A stretch of DNA of 48,024 nt from Anaerolineales bacterium (lineage in GTDB: Bacteria > Chloroflexota > Anaerolineae > Anaerolineales > Villigracilaceae). Under the pieces are notes generated by a model. That model made no database searches and was not told the DNA's origin. It worked only from the letters and a program-made list of their open reading frames with translations. The stretch is from NCBI GenBank assembly GCA_016928525.1, contig JAFGKO010000162.1:1-48024 (forward strand), in the 5' to 3' direction. Made by a program: the position numbers and the translations under genes. Position 1 is the stretch's first letter, and each line of letters begins with the position of its first letter. Positions 32,133 to 41,485 of the stretch are shown here, piece by piece.

Positions 32133-33721
32133 TGAAAACCGATCCACGCCGCTTTGCACCGCTCGGCCTGGCACTCTCCGGAATAGGCTTTTTGACCGCA
32201 CTGGGCGTATTGGTTGTCCGCGCCTTTGCCGCATTCGGTCTCTACACACCGCCTGATGGCGAACTGCTCAACCGTGTTCTCATCATTGCCGTTGCAGTTT
32301 TCGTGGTTGGCTTTGCTGTCTACGCCCTGCTTGATCCCGAGCGTGTGCGCAAGTTCCTGACCGGGCGACAGGTGCAATATGGCAGCAACTCTTTCATCCT
32401 GTTTATCGCCTTTACTGGCATCCTTGTTGTTCTCAATATACTGGCGCAACAATACCCACAGCGTTGGGATGTGACCGAAGACAAGTCACACACCCTGGCC
32501 CCGGAAACAATTCAGGCTCTGCAATCCCTGCCAGAACCGGTCTATGCAACTGCCTTCTATAGCGTCCGCTTGAACACGGAAACCGTTGGGCAATTGCTGG
32601 AGGATTTCAAGGCCAAAAGCAATGGAAACTTTGACTATCAATTCATGGACCTGGATACCAACCCGGTATTGGTCAACCAACTTGGTATCACCGGGGATGG
32701 CAAAATCCTGTTGCAAATGGGTGAAAACCAGGAACTTGTCACCTTTGCATCCGAGCGCGAATTGACCGGCGGCCTGATCCGCTTGCTCAACCCAGACAAG
32801 CCCGTGCTCTACTTCCTGACAGGCGAAGGTGAACACGATACAGAGAATTCGGGCGAAGCTTCCTACACGCGTGTGCGCCAGGTGCTTGAAAGTAAAAATT
32901 ATGTGGTCAACATTTTGAACCTGCAAGCCCAGAATGCCATCCCGGAGGATGCGCGCGCGCTTGTGGTTGCCGGGCCTCTCGTGCCGCTTACAGAAAGCAG
33001 TCTCACACTCATCAAAGACTTCGTGAACAACGGCGGCGACTTGCTGGTGCTGTCGAACCCTGTACCATTGACACAGTTTGGCGATCAGCCCGACCCACTG
33101 GCCGAATACCTGGCTGCGGATTGGGGCATCACGCTGGACAATAACATCGTTGTAGATACGAACTCACCTTCTTCGCCTTTCTTTGCTGTTGGCGCACAAT
33201 ACGCATTACATCCGATCACAGAGAAGATGCAGGGCATTGCAGCCATCTTTCCCTATTCACGCAGCATCACGGTGAGCACCGAAAACACAGATGTTTCTCC
33301 AACAGTGTTGGTGCTTACTATCGACCAATCCTGGGGTGAGACTGACTTCAGCGCTATGGAAGAACAACAGGCATTGGCATATGATGAAGGCGCTGACACA
33401 ATTGGTCCAATGACCCTGGCTGCTGCTGCCGAAAACAGTACCACAGAGAGTCGCGTGGTCGTGTTTGGTAGTTCGTCCTTTGCACAGGATGGCAACTTCG
33501 ACTTCTCCGGCAACGGCGATATGTTCGTCAACGCAATCGACTGGTTAGCCGAACAGGAGTCGCTCATCGGTCTCACAGAAAGCGAAACGATCACGCGAAC
33601 CTTCACTCCCCCCGGCTCGCTGCAATTCATTCTGACCATCGTCAGCGCCATCTGCATCATCCCGCTGGTGATTATTGGCGCAGGCGTGTACGCCTGGGTC
33701 ATGCGCCGCAGACGAGGCTAG
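32132..33721 (+). CDS. GldG-like ABC-associated protein (ABC_transp_aux, DUF7088-type)
   Basis: 529 residues from ATG 32132, seven bases after GGAGGT. Two membrane segments occur at about 15-36 and 53-70, then one at about 90-105 just before the extracytoplasmic region. The opening WDVTEDKSHTLAPETIQALQ is the conserved GldG/ABC_transp_aux motif. LLVLSNPVPL follows near 310, and the C-terminal end is a membrane anchor (about 495-522) followed by RRRRG. Members are the large auxiliary subunit of GldF-type exporters and may act in envelope or polymer transport. Family call is firm; the function in this organism is not known. Confidence 0.88.
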   Translation: MKTDPRRFAPLGLALSGIGFLTALGVLVVRAFAAFGLYTPPDGELLNRVLIIAVAVFVVGFAVYALLDPERVRKFLTGRQVQYGSNSFILFIAFTGILVVLNILAQQYPQRWDVTEDKSHTLAPETIQALQSLPEPVYATAFYSVRLNTETVGQLLEDFKAKSNGNFDYQFMDLDTNPVLVNQLGITGDGKILLQMGENQELVTFASERELTGGLIRLLNPDKPVLYFLTGEGEHDTENSGEASYTRVRQVLESKNYVVNILNLQAQNAIPEDARALVVAGPLVPLTESSLTLIKDFVNNGGDLLVLSNPVPLTQFGDQPDPLAEYLAADWGITLDNNIVVDTNSPSSPFFAVGAQYALHPITEKMQGIAAIFPYSRSITVSTENTDVSPTVLVLTIDQSWGETDFSAMEEQQALAYDEGADTIGPMTLAAAAENSTTESRVVVFGSSSFAQDGNFDFSGNGDMFVNAIDWLAEQESLIGLTESETITRTFTPPGSLQFILTIVSAICIIPLVIIGAGVYAWVMRRRRG

Positions 33722-33724
33722 TGA

Positions 33725-34279
33725 ATGAAACGCTCAACTGCGATCGTGCTGGTAGTCTTTCTGGCGCTGGTCGGTTTGATGCTATATCTCAACCAGAAAG
33801 AGCCAGGTACAGAAGAGGCGGCTATAACACCTGCCGCGCCAATAGAGTTCCTGTTCTCCGATAGTGACGGCTTACCCACCAGCATCGACATAAAAAGCAA
33901 GACCGGCGAACAAACCGTCCTTGCACGTAATGAAGCGGGCGCCTGGGTGTTGAAAAAGCCAATAGAAATGGAAGCAGACCAGGCATCCGCGGAAGCAGCG
34001 GCCTCGCAAATAACCTCCCTGCGCATCGAATCCAGGCTGGAGGTTGCTCCCGAGGCAGCAGGCTTGGTCCCAGCCTCTTACACGTTAACCGTTGAAACAA
34101 CGAGTGGGACGAAGAAAACTGTAAGAATTGGCGATCTCGCCCCGACAGGAATTGGATACTATGCCGTTATTGATGGCAACAACGAAACGCTCATTATCAG
34201 CCGGACCGGCTTGGATGCCTTGCTCACGCTACTTGAGTCGCCTCCGTTCGTAAATGAACTTGAAACGAGCACACCCTGA
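33725..34279 (+). CDS. DUF4340 domain protein
   Basis: 184 residues. An N-terminal membrane segment (about 5-22) acts as an anchor; the rest lies outside. The DUF4340 pattern is seen as VLARNEAGAWVLKKPIEMEA (about 59-78) followed by the helix ADQASAEAAASQITSLR. Usual DUF4340 proteins are 300-500 residues, so this is a short version with a single domain copy. The gene starts three bases after the GldG-like stop codon and belongs to the same operon, the normal place for this family. Its role in the exporter is unknown. Confidence 0.85.
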   Translation: MKRSTAIVLVVFLALVGLMLYLNQKEPGTEEAAITPAAPIEFLFSDSDGLPTSIDIKSKTGEQTVLARNEAGAWVLKKPIEMEADQASAEAAASQITSLRIESRLEVAPEAAGLVPASYTLTVETTSGTKKTVRIGDLAPTGIGYYAVIDGNNETLIISRTGLDALLTLLESPPFVNELETSTP

Positions 34280-34303
34280 TTATTGTGAGTTATATACAGG
34301 GTA

Positions 34304-34332
34304 TTGAATTTCAGTTAAAAAAAGAGTATTCT
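34304..34332 (+). promoter_or_regulatory. Sigma70-type promoter for rpoD
   Basis: TTGAAT (34304-34309) and TATTCT (34327-34332) with a 17-base spacer, in an AT-rich 94-base gap. The predicted leader is about 38 bases. A second option is TACTAA nearby. Confidence 0.5.
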
Positions 34333-34376
34333 GTACTAAACTGATTAATATTTAAATAAGGCAGGTCGAAACATTG

Positions 34377-35588
34377 ATGGATATGGAAAAATTGTTAATC
34401 GCGGAAGAAGAGGAATTCCCTGCGATAGCGCGCCTGATTGAATTAGGTCGCCAGAAGTCGTATGTAACGCTGGATGATATTCTGCATTTCTTTCCCGAGG
34501 CTGAGCAGGATGTTGAACAATTGGAGGAGGCCTTCTCAGCCCTTTTAAGCGCTGGCGTTCCTTTTGTGGAGGACATCGCCACCAGTGAACCCAGCGAAGA
34601 TGAGCTAGCAGCCGAAGAGGCTGAAACCGAAGCGGAAGAAGACGAGGCGCTTGCTCTTGAAGATTATCTTGCCAATATTGACACAGACGATACGATTGGC
34701 CTTTATCTAAAAGAGGTCAGCCGTGTTCCCTTGCTCACGGCTGAAGAGGAAGTAGAACTTGCTCAACGCATCGAGCGCGGACGCATGGCGCGTGAGGAAC
34801 TGGCAAAAGGAAAGGTCAGCCTGCGTCGCCGTACCGAACTACGCCGTTTGATTGAGGATGGATGGGCTGCTCGTGAGCACCTGATCACGGCCAACTCCCG
34901 CTTGGTCATTTCTGTTGCCAAGAAGTACATGGGACGCGGTGTACCTTTCCTTGACCTGATCCAGGAAGGCAATATCGGTTTGATCCGCGCCACCAAGAAA
35001 TTCGATTACCGCCGTGGACACAAGTTCAGCACCTACGCTACCTGGTGGATCCGGCAAGCTGTGACGCGCGCGATTGCAGATCAGGGACGCACCATCCGCG
35101 TACCGGTGCACATGGGTGACCAGATCAACAAGCTGTTGCGCGTGCAACACCAGCTGACCCAACGCCTTGGACGCGAGCCATCCGTCGAGGAACTGGCTGA
35201 TGCGCTGGAAGTGCCGCCCAAAAAGGTAGAAAACATGATCCAGGTGGCGCGCCGCCCGCTTTCACTGGAGACACCCACTGACGACGAAGAAGATTCGGTG
35301 TTGGGTGACTTCATCGAAGACGACGAAGCGCCTCCGCCGGATGATACCGCCACCTACAACCTGTTGCGCGAACACCTGGGCGAAGTGATGAATGGACTGC
35401 CTCCGCGCGAGGTGCGCATTCTGCAATTGCGCTACGGTCTACTGGACGGACAGGCATACACGCTCGAAGAAGTTGGCCGCAAGATGGGCGTGACGCGCGA
35501 ACGCGTCCGTCAGATCGAAGCGCAGGCGCTTAGCCGTCTCAGACATCCCACCATCCGCAGGAAATTGCGCGATTACCTGGGCGAGTAA
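34377..35588 (+). CDS. rpoD: RNA polymerase sigma factor, RpoD/SigA family
   Basis: 403 residues from ATG 34377 (TTG 34374 and ATG 34383 are possible). An acidic N-terminal region 1 (about 1-100) precedes region 1.2 ([16 protein letters not shown], about 104-119). Region 2 carries [20 protein letters not shown] and the -10 recognition helix with [17 protein letters not shown]. Region 3 includes [14 protein letters not shown]. Region 4 ends with the DNA-binding helix-turn-helix [14 protein letters not shown]. All regions of a group 1 or 2 sigma factor are intact, and the length is typical of a Chloroflexota primary sigma. Whether it is the only primary factor cannot be known. A terminator follows. 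Confidence 0.95.
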   Translation: MDMEKLLIAEEEEFPAIARLIELGRQKSYVTLDDILHFFPEAEQDVEQLEEAFSALLSAGVPFVEDIATSEPSEDELAAEEAETEAEEDEALALEDYLANIDTDDTIGLYLKEVSRVPLLTAEEEVELAQRIERGRMAREELAKGKVSLRRRTELRRLIEDGWAAREHLITANSRLVISVAKKYMGRGVPFLDLIQEGNIGLIRATKKFDYRRGHKFSTYATWWIRQAVTRAIADQGRTIRVPVHMGDQINKLLRVQHQLTQRLGREPSVEELADALEVPPKKVENMIQVARRPLSLETPTDDEEDSVLGDFIEDDEAPPPDDTATYNLLREHLGEVMNGLPPREVRILQLRYGLLDGQAYTLEEVGRKMGVTRERVRQIEAQALSRLRHPTIRRKLRDYLGE

Positions 35589-35615
35589 AATATAAAAAGC
35601 ATGACAAATTGCCAA

Positions 35616-35650
35616 GGTCGCTACTGTGAATTCACGGTAGCGATCTTTTT
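35616..35650 (+). terminator. Intrinsic terminator after rpoD
   Basis: A near-perfect palindrome (35616-35645) with arms tcgctactgtgaa and ttcacggtagcga, pairing 12 of 13 with one G-T, then TTTTT (35646-35650). It begins 27 bases past the rpoD stop. Its 3-prime arm supplies the -35 box of the next gene. Confidence 0.85.
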
Positions 35651-35660
35651 CACATATAAT
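35631..35660 (+). promoter_or_regulatory. Promoter of the GT2 gene, overlapping the rpoD terminator; predicted leaderless transcript
   Basis: TTCACG (35631-35636) and a perfect TATAAT (35655-35660), 18-base spacer. The expected transcription start, six to seven bases past the -10 box, coincides with the ATG at 35667. No ribosome binding site is present upstream of this ATG, which agrees with leaderless translation. Confidence 0.6.
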
Positions 35661-35666
35661 TGTTCT

Positions 35667-36824
35667 ATGCAACAAAAGGATTTATCTGTATCAATTCTCA
35701 TACCTTGCTTAAACGAGGCAGAAACCATCGCCGTTTGTATAACGAAAGCAAAAAAATTTCTTGCTGCTCACAATATTAAAGGCGAGGTTCTTGTTGCAGA
35801 CAACGGTAGCACAGACGGCTCACAAAAACTGGCCAGCGCAGCCGGAGCCAAGGTAATTCACATAACTCAAAAGGGATACGGTAGTGCGCTGCTCGGCGGG
35901 ATAAAAGCCGCAAGTGGAAAGTACATCATCATGGGGGATGCGGATGATAGCTACAATTTTTTAGAATTAGAACCTTTCATAAACGCTTTGCACGCGGGTT
36001 TTGACCTTGTCATGGGCAATCGTTTTATGGGTGGCATAAAACCAAATGCCATGCCTTTTTTGCATCGCTACCTTGGGAATCCGGTTCTAAGTTGGTTGGG
36101 GCGGCTTTTTTTTAAAGTGGACATTGGGGATTTCCATTGTGGGTTGCGAGGTTTTCGAAGGGAAGCAATCCTTGCACTTGATTTACAAACTACCGGGATG
36201 GAATTCGCCAGCGAGATGACTGTAAAGGCATCGCTCAAAAAATTAAAAATCACAGAAGTTCCAACCATTCTGTATCCGGATGGGCGCAGCCGGCCGCCTC
36301 ACTTGCGCACCTGGTCAGATGGCTGGAGACATCTTCGGTTTTTATTGCTTTATAGTCCGCGCTGGCTTTTTTACTACCCTGGGATTGCGCTAATGATCTC
36401 CGGGTTGGCCCTATCAGTCTGGTTGCTCCCCGAACCAAGAAAAGTTGGCGCACTGACACTGGATATCAACACATTGATGTACGCTGCTTTTTTGTCCATT
36501 CTTGGGTTGCAAGCCGTGTTGTTTTCCTTGCTGACTAAAGTTTTTGCCATCAGCGCCGGTCTCCTACCCCAGGATGCTGACATACAAAAACTGATTAAAT
36601 GGGGAAGCCTGGAGAAAGGGATCGTTGTTGCAGTTCTAATGATAGGCTTGGGATTGACAAGCTCAATTGGAGCCCTTGTATATTGGAGCGCGAACTCCTT
36701 TGGGCCAATCGATCCAACCCACTCCATGCGACTGGTGATTCCTGGAACTATGTTATTCGCCATGGGTTTTCAAATTCTTTTATCAAGTTTTTTCCTCAGT
36801 ATTTTACAGACCAACAGAAAATAA
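35667..36824 (+). CDS. GT2 family polyprenyl-phosphate glycosyltransferase with C-terminal membrane domain
   Basis: 385 residues from ATG 35667; an ATG at 35601 lies inside the rpoD terminator and is rejected. The GT-A domain starts SVSILIPCLNEAETI (7-21), with VADNGSTDG (43-51) and the metal-binding DAD (91-93) in MGDADDSY. GNRFMGG and FHCGLRGFRR are the usual DPM1-type motifs. A C-terminal part with about four membrane segments (about 230-380) anchors it. Such enzymes load a sugar on undecaprenyl phosphate for use by GT-C enzymes across the membrane. Five such membrane proteins follow at once, so this gene probably supplies their donor. Confidence 0.92.
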   Translation: MQQKDLSVSILIPCLNEAETIAVCITKAKKFLAAHNIKGEVLVADNGSTDGSQKLASAAGAKVIHITQKGYGSALLGGIKAASGKYIIMGDADDSYNFLELEPFINALHAGFDLVMGNRFMGGIKPNAMPFLHRYLGNPVLSWLGRLFFKVDIGDFHCGLRGFRREAILALDLQTTGMEFASEMTVKASLKKLKITEVPTILYPDGRSRPPHLRTWSDGWRHLRFLLLYSPRWLFYYPGIALMISGLALSVWLLPEPRKVGALTLDINTLMYAAFLSILGLQAVLFSLLTKVFAISAGLLPQDADIQKLIKWGSLEKGIVVAVLMIGLGLTSSIGALVYWSANSFGPIDPTHSMRLVIPGTMLFAMGFQILLSSFFLSILQTNRK

Positions 36825-36827
36825 GCC

Positions 36828-38348
36828 ATGCACTTATCGAATACAGCGCCTCGAAATTATTTCTTGCCCCGGTTGCAAGATGTGTTGTTTGTTGCCGTTT
36901 TTATTGCAGCTATGTTTTTAGGCCCGCGCATGCTCAACATGGACGGCGATTTGCCTCGCCACATCCTGACTGGCAAATTCATTGTCGAGACAAAGACCGT
37001 TCCTATGACCGAACCCTTTGCGTACCCGTATCAGGGTAAACCTTACGTTTCACATGAATGGCTGACAGATATTGTCTTCTATCTGATCTACAAATCTACC
37101 GGGCTGACTGGAATAGCGATTCTGTCGGCGCTTCTACTGTCGATAACGTTCTTTCTCCTTTATGCCGACATCTCACGCCAGTTCAAACTTCCTTTGACAA
37201 CACTTTTTCTTGTGCTATGGGGCGCAGCAGTGACGTCCTTGAATTGGATTACACGTCCACATTTGGTTTCCATGCTCTTCCTCATTGTTTGGCTTATCTG
37301 GCTCGACAAACTCAACAGAGAAGAAAAAATAAAGCTTTGGTATTTCCCCCTTCTGATGGTGCTATGGAGCAATATGCACGGAGAATTTATCGCCGGCATA
37401 TTGGCAATGCTCGCATATTTAGCAGGCTGGATATGGGATTATACATTTAACAAAGATCTTACCAAAAAGAGTGTTGGGAAAAACCTTGTAATTGCCGCAG
37501 GTCTATCGTTTCTTGCGTGTCTTATCAATCCCGCTGGTTTTGGTCCATGGAAGACCCTGCTAGGCTTTGTCAATAATCGTTACCTCATGTCCAGGATGTA
37601 TGAAGCAAGGCCGCCTGACTTCTACCAACCAGGGTTCATGGTATTGTTTGGGCTTTTAATGTTTTCTATTTTTCTTCTTGCAATCAAGAAAAATAAAATG
37701 CCTACATCCCAAGCTTTTCTGCTTGCTGGTTTTAGCGCAATGAGCCTTATTGCCGGGCGAAATGCCCACCTGTATGGTCTTGTTGCGCCATTTGTTCTTG
37801 CAGGAGTCTTCGACGAAGAAAACAGAAATGGACTATTGCAGCGTATAGAAAACAGCACCATACGTACCGAACAAAACCTTAGAGGCATCGGGTGGCCGTT
37901 GATAACACTATTGATTTGTGCGTTCATTGTCTCAAGAGAATCTGCTCAAAAATTCTACAAATTCGACCCTACTATGTTTCCGGTCCAGGCTACGAACTGG
38001 CTATTAACCCATCCCCAGTCTGGGAAAATGTTCAACGATCTCAACTGGGGAGGCTATCTTGCACTTCACTTATGGCCCGAACAATCGGTTTTTGTCGATA
38101 GTATGGCAGATACAACCGGAGAACTCACCAGTGAATATGAAGGTGTACTCACACTAACACCTACTTGGAAAGATATTCTGTCAAACTACCAAGTGGATTG
38201 GGCCGTCATCCAAACCTCTTCCCAACTGGCCAATACAATGGAACGGGAAGGCTGGAAAATACTGTACAAAGACCAGGTGGCAACGATATTGAGAAAGCAA
38301 GTTGCTAGCTTGCCGAGGATAAAAATCAATGAAAGCACCAGGAACTAA
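36828..38348 (+). CDS. GT-C-like polytopic membrane protein, DGD motif
   Basis: 506 residues with about ten to eleven membrane segments. Just after the first segment is LNMDGDLPRHILTG (37-50), an acidic pair in the first external loop, and then PYVSHEWLTD (72-81), a conserved H-E-W motif seen in a family of uncharacterised GT-C-like proteins. The C terminus (about 375-506) is soluble and probably external (WLLTHPQSGKMFNDLNWGGY, VFVDSMADTTGE). It starts four bases after the GT2 stop. A short 5-prime remnant of a related gene appears at 44683. The glycosyltransferase role is inferred, not shown. Confidence 0.75.
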   Translation: MHLSNTAPRNYFLPRLQDVLFVAVFIAAMFLGPRMLNMDGDLPRHILTGKFIVETKTVPMTEPFAYPYQGKPYVSHEWLTDIVFYLIYKSTGLTGIAILSALLLSITFFLLYADISRQFKLPLTTLFLVLWGAAVTSLNWITRPHLVSMLFLIVWLIWLDKLNREEKIKLWYFPLLMVLWSNMHGEFIAGILAMLAYLAGWIWDYTFNKDLTKKSVGKNLVIAAGLSFLACLINPAGFGPWKTLLGFVNNRYLMSRMYEARPPDFYQPGFMVLFGLLMFSIFLLAIKKNKMPTSQAFLLAGFSAMSLIAGRNAHLYGLVAPFVLAGVFDEENRNGLLQRIENSTIRTEQNLRGIGWPLITLLICAFIVSRESAQKFYKFDPTMFPVQATNWLLTHPQSGKMFNDLNWGGYLALHLWPEQSVFVDSMADTTGELTSEYEGVLTLTPTWKDILSNYQVDWAVIQTSSQLANTMEREGWKILYKDQVATILRKQVASLPRIKINESTRN

Positions 38349-39837
38349 CAAGAGGCTGATCACCCTTCCAACGATCATCCTCCTTACTACACTGACCCGC
38401 TTGATTGGGATTACGTCACGGCCAATTTGGTATGACGAGGCCTTCTCGATTCTATTCTCGCAAAAGGGATTGCCGGCCATGCTGTATGGCACTCTGACGC
38501 CGACCGGGACTGGCACAGCAGATATCCATCCTCTCGGTTATTACTTCCTGCTCGGGAATTGGATGAAGGTTTTGGGGGATTCGATCCTTGTAGTGCGGCT
38601 TCTCTCGATTTTTGCAGGCGTTGCAACCGTCTTTGTTGCATACCATCTGGCGCGGGAACTGTTTGACGTTCACATTGCTAACATTGCAAGCATTTTCCTG
38701 GCCCTTGCGCCCTTCCAGGTTCATTATTCGCAAGAGATCCGCATGTATTCCTTTCTGGCACTTTGGCTGCTGATTGTGACCTATGCCTATCGTCGCGCCA
38801 CTACTAGTAGTTCATGGGGTTGGTGGGTCGTATTCTCAATCTCTGCCGCACTGGCACAATATACACACAACCTTGCGGCCTTTTTTCTAACCCCACTTGC
38901 ACTTTGGCCGCTCCTGCACAAGGATTGGAAGAACCTCCGTGCGGTCACGTTGGCCGGATTGGGCGCGCTGCTGCTATATTTGCCCTGGCTGATCCACCTG
39001 CCCGCCCAATTTGCACAAGTATCAGATGCGTATTGGGTGGAACGGCCGGGTATTGCAAGCCTCTTCACTCTTTTACTGGTATATGTAACCAATCTGCCCC
39101 TTCCAAATGGATGGCTTTACTTTGCGCTTTTCCTCTCCCTAGCAGCAACAGCCATTGCAATGTTACAGACCTTTTCTCGAAAAAATCGAAATCCTGAGGC
39201 CAAGTGGCTGATGCATCTTTCCTTTGCGCCTCCTATATTGCTGCTCATCGTATCACAGTGGATTCCTGTGTACATCGAGCGCGCCCTCCTGCCAAGCGGA
39301 ACGATCTTCTGCATCTGGTTGTCCTGGGCGTTATTCGGAACATCCCTGCCAAAAATTTTGAGAAACGCGCTTGTTGGAACCCTCATCCTGGGTGCTGCCG
39401 TTGGACTTTACCAGCATGTGACATATCGTGGCTTCCCATACGCTCCGTTTCAGGAATTGAATATTTCCCTTCGGGAAAGAATCCTGCCAGGTGACAGGAT
39501 CATACATGCCAGCAAAGCGACGCGCCTGCCAACGGCGTATTATGATTCTACGCTCCCCCAAGAATATATCGCCGACCCACCTGGCAGCAACACCGACACA
39601 CTTGCCGCAGCCACCCAGCAAGTCCTGGGATTGATTGCTCAACCCAATATCGCTTCTGCAACGGGCAACGCGGAGCGCATATGGTTCATCGTCCTCCAGC
39701 GGCACATTGACGCATACATTCAACATGGGTATGAGAATCATCCTTACTTATCCCAATTGGAAAAAACTTTTTCCCTGAAAACCACCGAAACCTGGGGGGA
39801 CCTGCGAGTTTACCTCTTTGTTCGCCCGCCACAATAG
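38329..39837 (+). CDS. GT39/ArnT-like (PMT_2) membrane glycosyltransferase
   Basis: 502 residues with about ten membrane segments. Key motifs are RPIWYDEAFS (31-40), with the catalytic-type Asp36 and Glu37, and IHPLGYYFLL (66-75), the usual H-P-P/L pair of the PMT_2/ArnT family. FQVHYSQEIRMYSFL (about 128-142) is also typical. A soluble C-terminal region (from about 380) includes NISLRERILPGDRIIHAS. It is expected to transfer a sugar from polyprenyl phosphate to a lipid or protein outside. The gene overlaps the previous one by 20 bases, so they are coupled. Confidence 0.88.
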   Translation: MKAPGTNKRLITLPTIILLTTLTRLIGITSRPIWYDEAFSILFSQKGLPAMLYGTLTPTGTGTADIHPLGYYFLLGNWMKVLGDSILVVRLLSIFAGVATVFVAYHLARELFDVHIANIASIFLALAPFQVHYSQEIRMYSFLALWLLIVTYAYRRATTSSSWGWWVVFSISAALAQYTHNLAAFFLTPLALWPLLHKDWKNLRAVTLAGLGALLLYLPWLIHLPAQFAQVSDAYWVERPGIASLFTLLLVYVTNLPLPNGWLYFALFLSLAATAIAMLQTFSRKNRNPEAKWLMHLSFAPPILLLIVSQWIPVYIERALLPSGTIFCIWLSWALFGTSLPKILRNALVGTLILGAAVGLYQHVTYRGFPYAPFQELNISLRERILPGDRIIHASKATRLPTAYYDSTLPQEYIADPPGSNTDTLAAATQQVLGLIAQPNIASATGNAERIWFIVLQRHIDAYIQHGYENHPYLSQLEKTFSLKTTETWGDLRVYLFVRPPQ

Positions 39838-39854
39838 CCAATAGAAGGAAACGT

Positions 39855-41468
39855 ATGAAAAAAACCGTTATTATCTACCCCTTTCTTTTTGCACTCTACC
39901 CCATGCTGGGCCTCTATGCCCGCAACCTGACCGAAATCCAGCCCTGGGAGGTAATACGACCAATCGTCATTGCGTTATTTGCTGCCGGGCTGGTCATGTG
40001 GCTCCTGAACCGTCTTCTGAAGGATCGCGAGCGTTCCGCTTTTCTGGCTGCGTTCCTGGTTTTTTTCTTTTCGGCTTCAGAGCTGGCTTACCGAGTCATC
40101 GAGGGATATTTGATCCACGGGCTGAATGAGGCCTACCACCGCGTACTTTTATTGGTTGTTACCGCCATGCTCCTTTTTCTGGGTAGCCGCGCCGTCTGGG
40201 ATAAATACATGCTCGCCTCCCGCCGCAAACTCATGGTGGAATATCTCAACCTGGTTTCCATCATTATTCTTATTTTCCCGCTCTATAACATTGGCGTGTT
40301 TTGGTCCAAGGCTTTTGACGACGCGCCGCGACTCTGGTCCAGTTACGTTGGTTTGAACGAACCATCCCAAACTCTCAGCACTGGAGACTCGCCTGATATT
40401 TACTACATTATCTTGGATGGGTACGGGCGCGCCGACGCGCTTGCGGCCTTGTACGGATTTGACAACTCGCCCTTTCTCGATGAACTACACAGCCGCGGCT
40501 TCTACATCGGAGCCCAGAGCCAGAGCAACTACCTGCGCACTTCACTCTCTATCACTTCCGCCTTGAATATGGAATATGTCAACTTTACAGCCGCCCTGGC
40601 CGGGGCAGAGTCCACCAATCGCATACCGATGTTCGAACTCGCCAGCAATAACCGCGCCCGACAGTTGCTGGAACAAGCCGGTTACCAGTTCGTGTTAGTG
40701 GACAGCGGCAGCGCGTTCAGCCGGTTTTATGATGCCGATACCTTCGTCACGCCCTTCAAAAGCAGGCCAAATTTGTTCGAAATGTGGTTCTATAGCACGA
40801 CCGCTCTGGGCGCGCTCTACCAGCCCGAGTTGCCCATCACGCCTGCATTACAGGAATATTTGCCTGTGGCCGGGTATGCCACTCATCGCGCCTTTATTGT
40901 AGATGCCCTCGATAAACTTTCCAGTGTGCCGGAAATACGCGGACCGAAATTCGTCTTTGCCCATATCATTGCCCCTCATCCGCCTTTCGTGCTGGATGAA
41001 AATGGCAATCCGCTACGACCAGACTATCCGTACGTCACCGGGGACGGGGCTTCGTTCGTGTCAGACAAGGAATATTACATTCAGGGCTATATTGGCCAGG
41101 TCAAGTACTTGAACGAACGTATTCTAGCAGTTGTGGATGACATCATAAAGAAATCTGCGCGCCCGCCCGTCATCATCATCCAGGGCGACCATGGCCCCGG
41201 CCTGCTGCTGATGAACGGCGACACGCCTGATAACTGCCTGTGGGAACGCGCTTCCATTCTCAACGTTTATTATTTCCCTGAAAACAAGACTGGTGCGCTG
41301 TACCCATCTATTTCACCGATCAACTCATTTCGAACAATCTTCAATACTTATTTTGGCACCTCGTTCGACCTGCTTCCCGATAAAACCTATTACTCATTGT
41401 TCGAGCTGCCCTACAATTTCCTTGATATCACGGATAAGGTTCGTAGCGAGTGCGGTATAACGCCGTAG
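39855..41468 (+). CDS. Membrane-bound alkaline-phosphatase-superfamily enzyme (sulfatase/LTA synthase-like)
   Basis: 537 residues. Four to five N-terminal membrane segments (about 5-150) precede an extracytoplasmic catalytic domain. LDGYGRAD (187-194) gives the first metal-binding Asp, NYLRTSLSITSALN (225-238) carries the Thr/Ser nucleophile position, APHPPFV (about 371-377) follows, and IIIQGDHGPG (about 446-455) holds the late Asp-His metal pair. This architecture is that of phosphoglycerol or phosphoethanolamine transferases and LTA synthases, so it could add a head group to the glycan made by the locus. AAGGAAACGT supports the ATG. Exact substrate is unknown. Confidence 0.85.
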   Translation: MKKTVIIYPFLFALYPMLGLYARNLTEIQPWEVIRPIVIALFAAGLVMWLLNRLLKDRERSAFLAAFLVFFFSASELAYRVIEGYLIHGLNEAYHRVLLLVVTAMLLFLGSRAVWDKYMLASRRKLMVEYLNLVSIIILIFPLYNIGVFWSKAFDDAPRLWSSYVGLNEPSQTLSTGDSPDIYYIILDGYGRADALAALYGFDNSPFLDELHSRGFYIGAQSQSNYLRTSLSITSALNMEYVNFTAALAGAESTNRIPMFELASNNRARQLLEQAGYQFVLVDSGSAFSRFYDADTFVTPFKSRPNLFEMWFYSTTALGALYQPELPITPALQEYLPVAGYATHRAFIVDALDKLSSVPEIRGPKFVFAHIIAPHPPFVLDENGNPLRPDYPYVTGDGASFVSDKEYYIQGYIGQVKYLNERILAVVDDIIKKSARPPVIIIQGDHGPGLLLMNGDTPDNCLWERASILNVYYFPENKTGALYPSISPINSFRTIFNTYFGTSFDLLPDKTYYSLFELPYNFLDITDKVRSECGITP

Positions 41469-41485
41469 CAAGTCGAAAGTTGAGA

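Noticed and set aside
30449..34279. A true gliding-motility locus
   Set aside because: Only the general Gld-type ABC parts are present; GldJ, GldK-N, SprA and adhesin genes are missing, and these ABC proteins occur widely in non-gliding bacteria.
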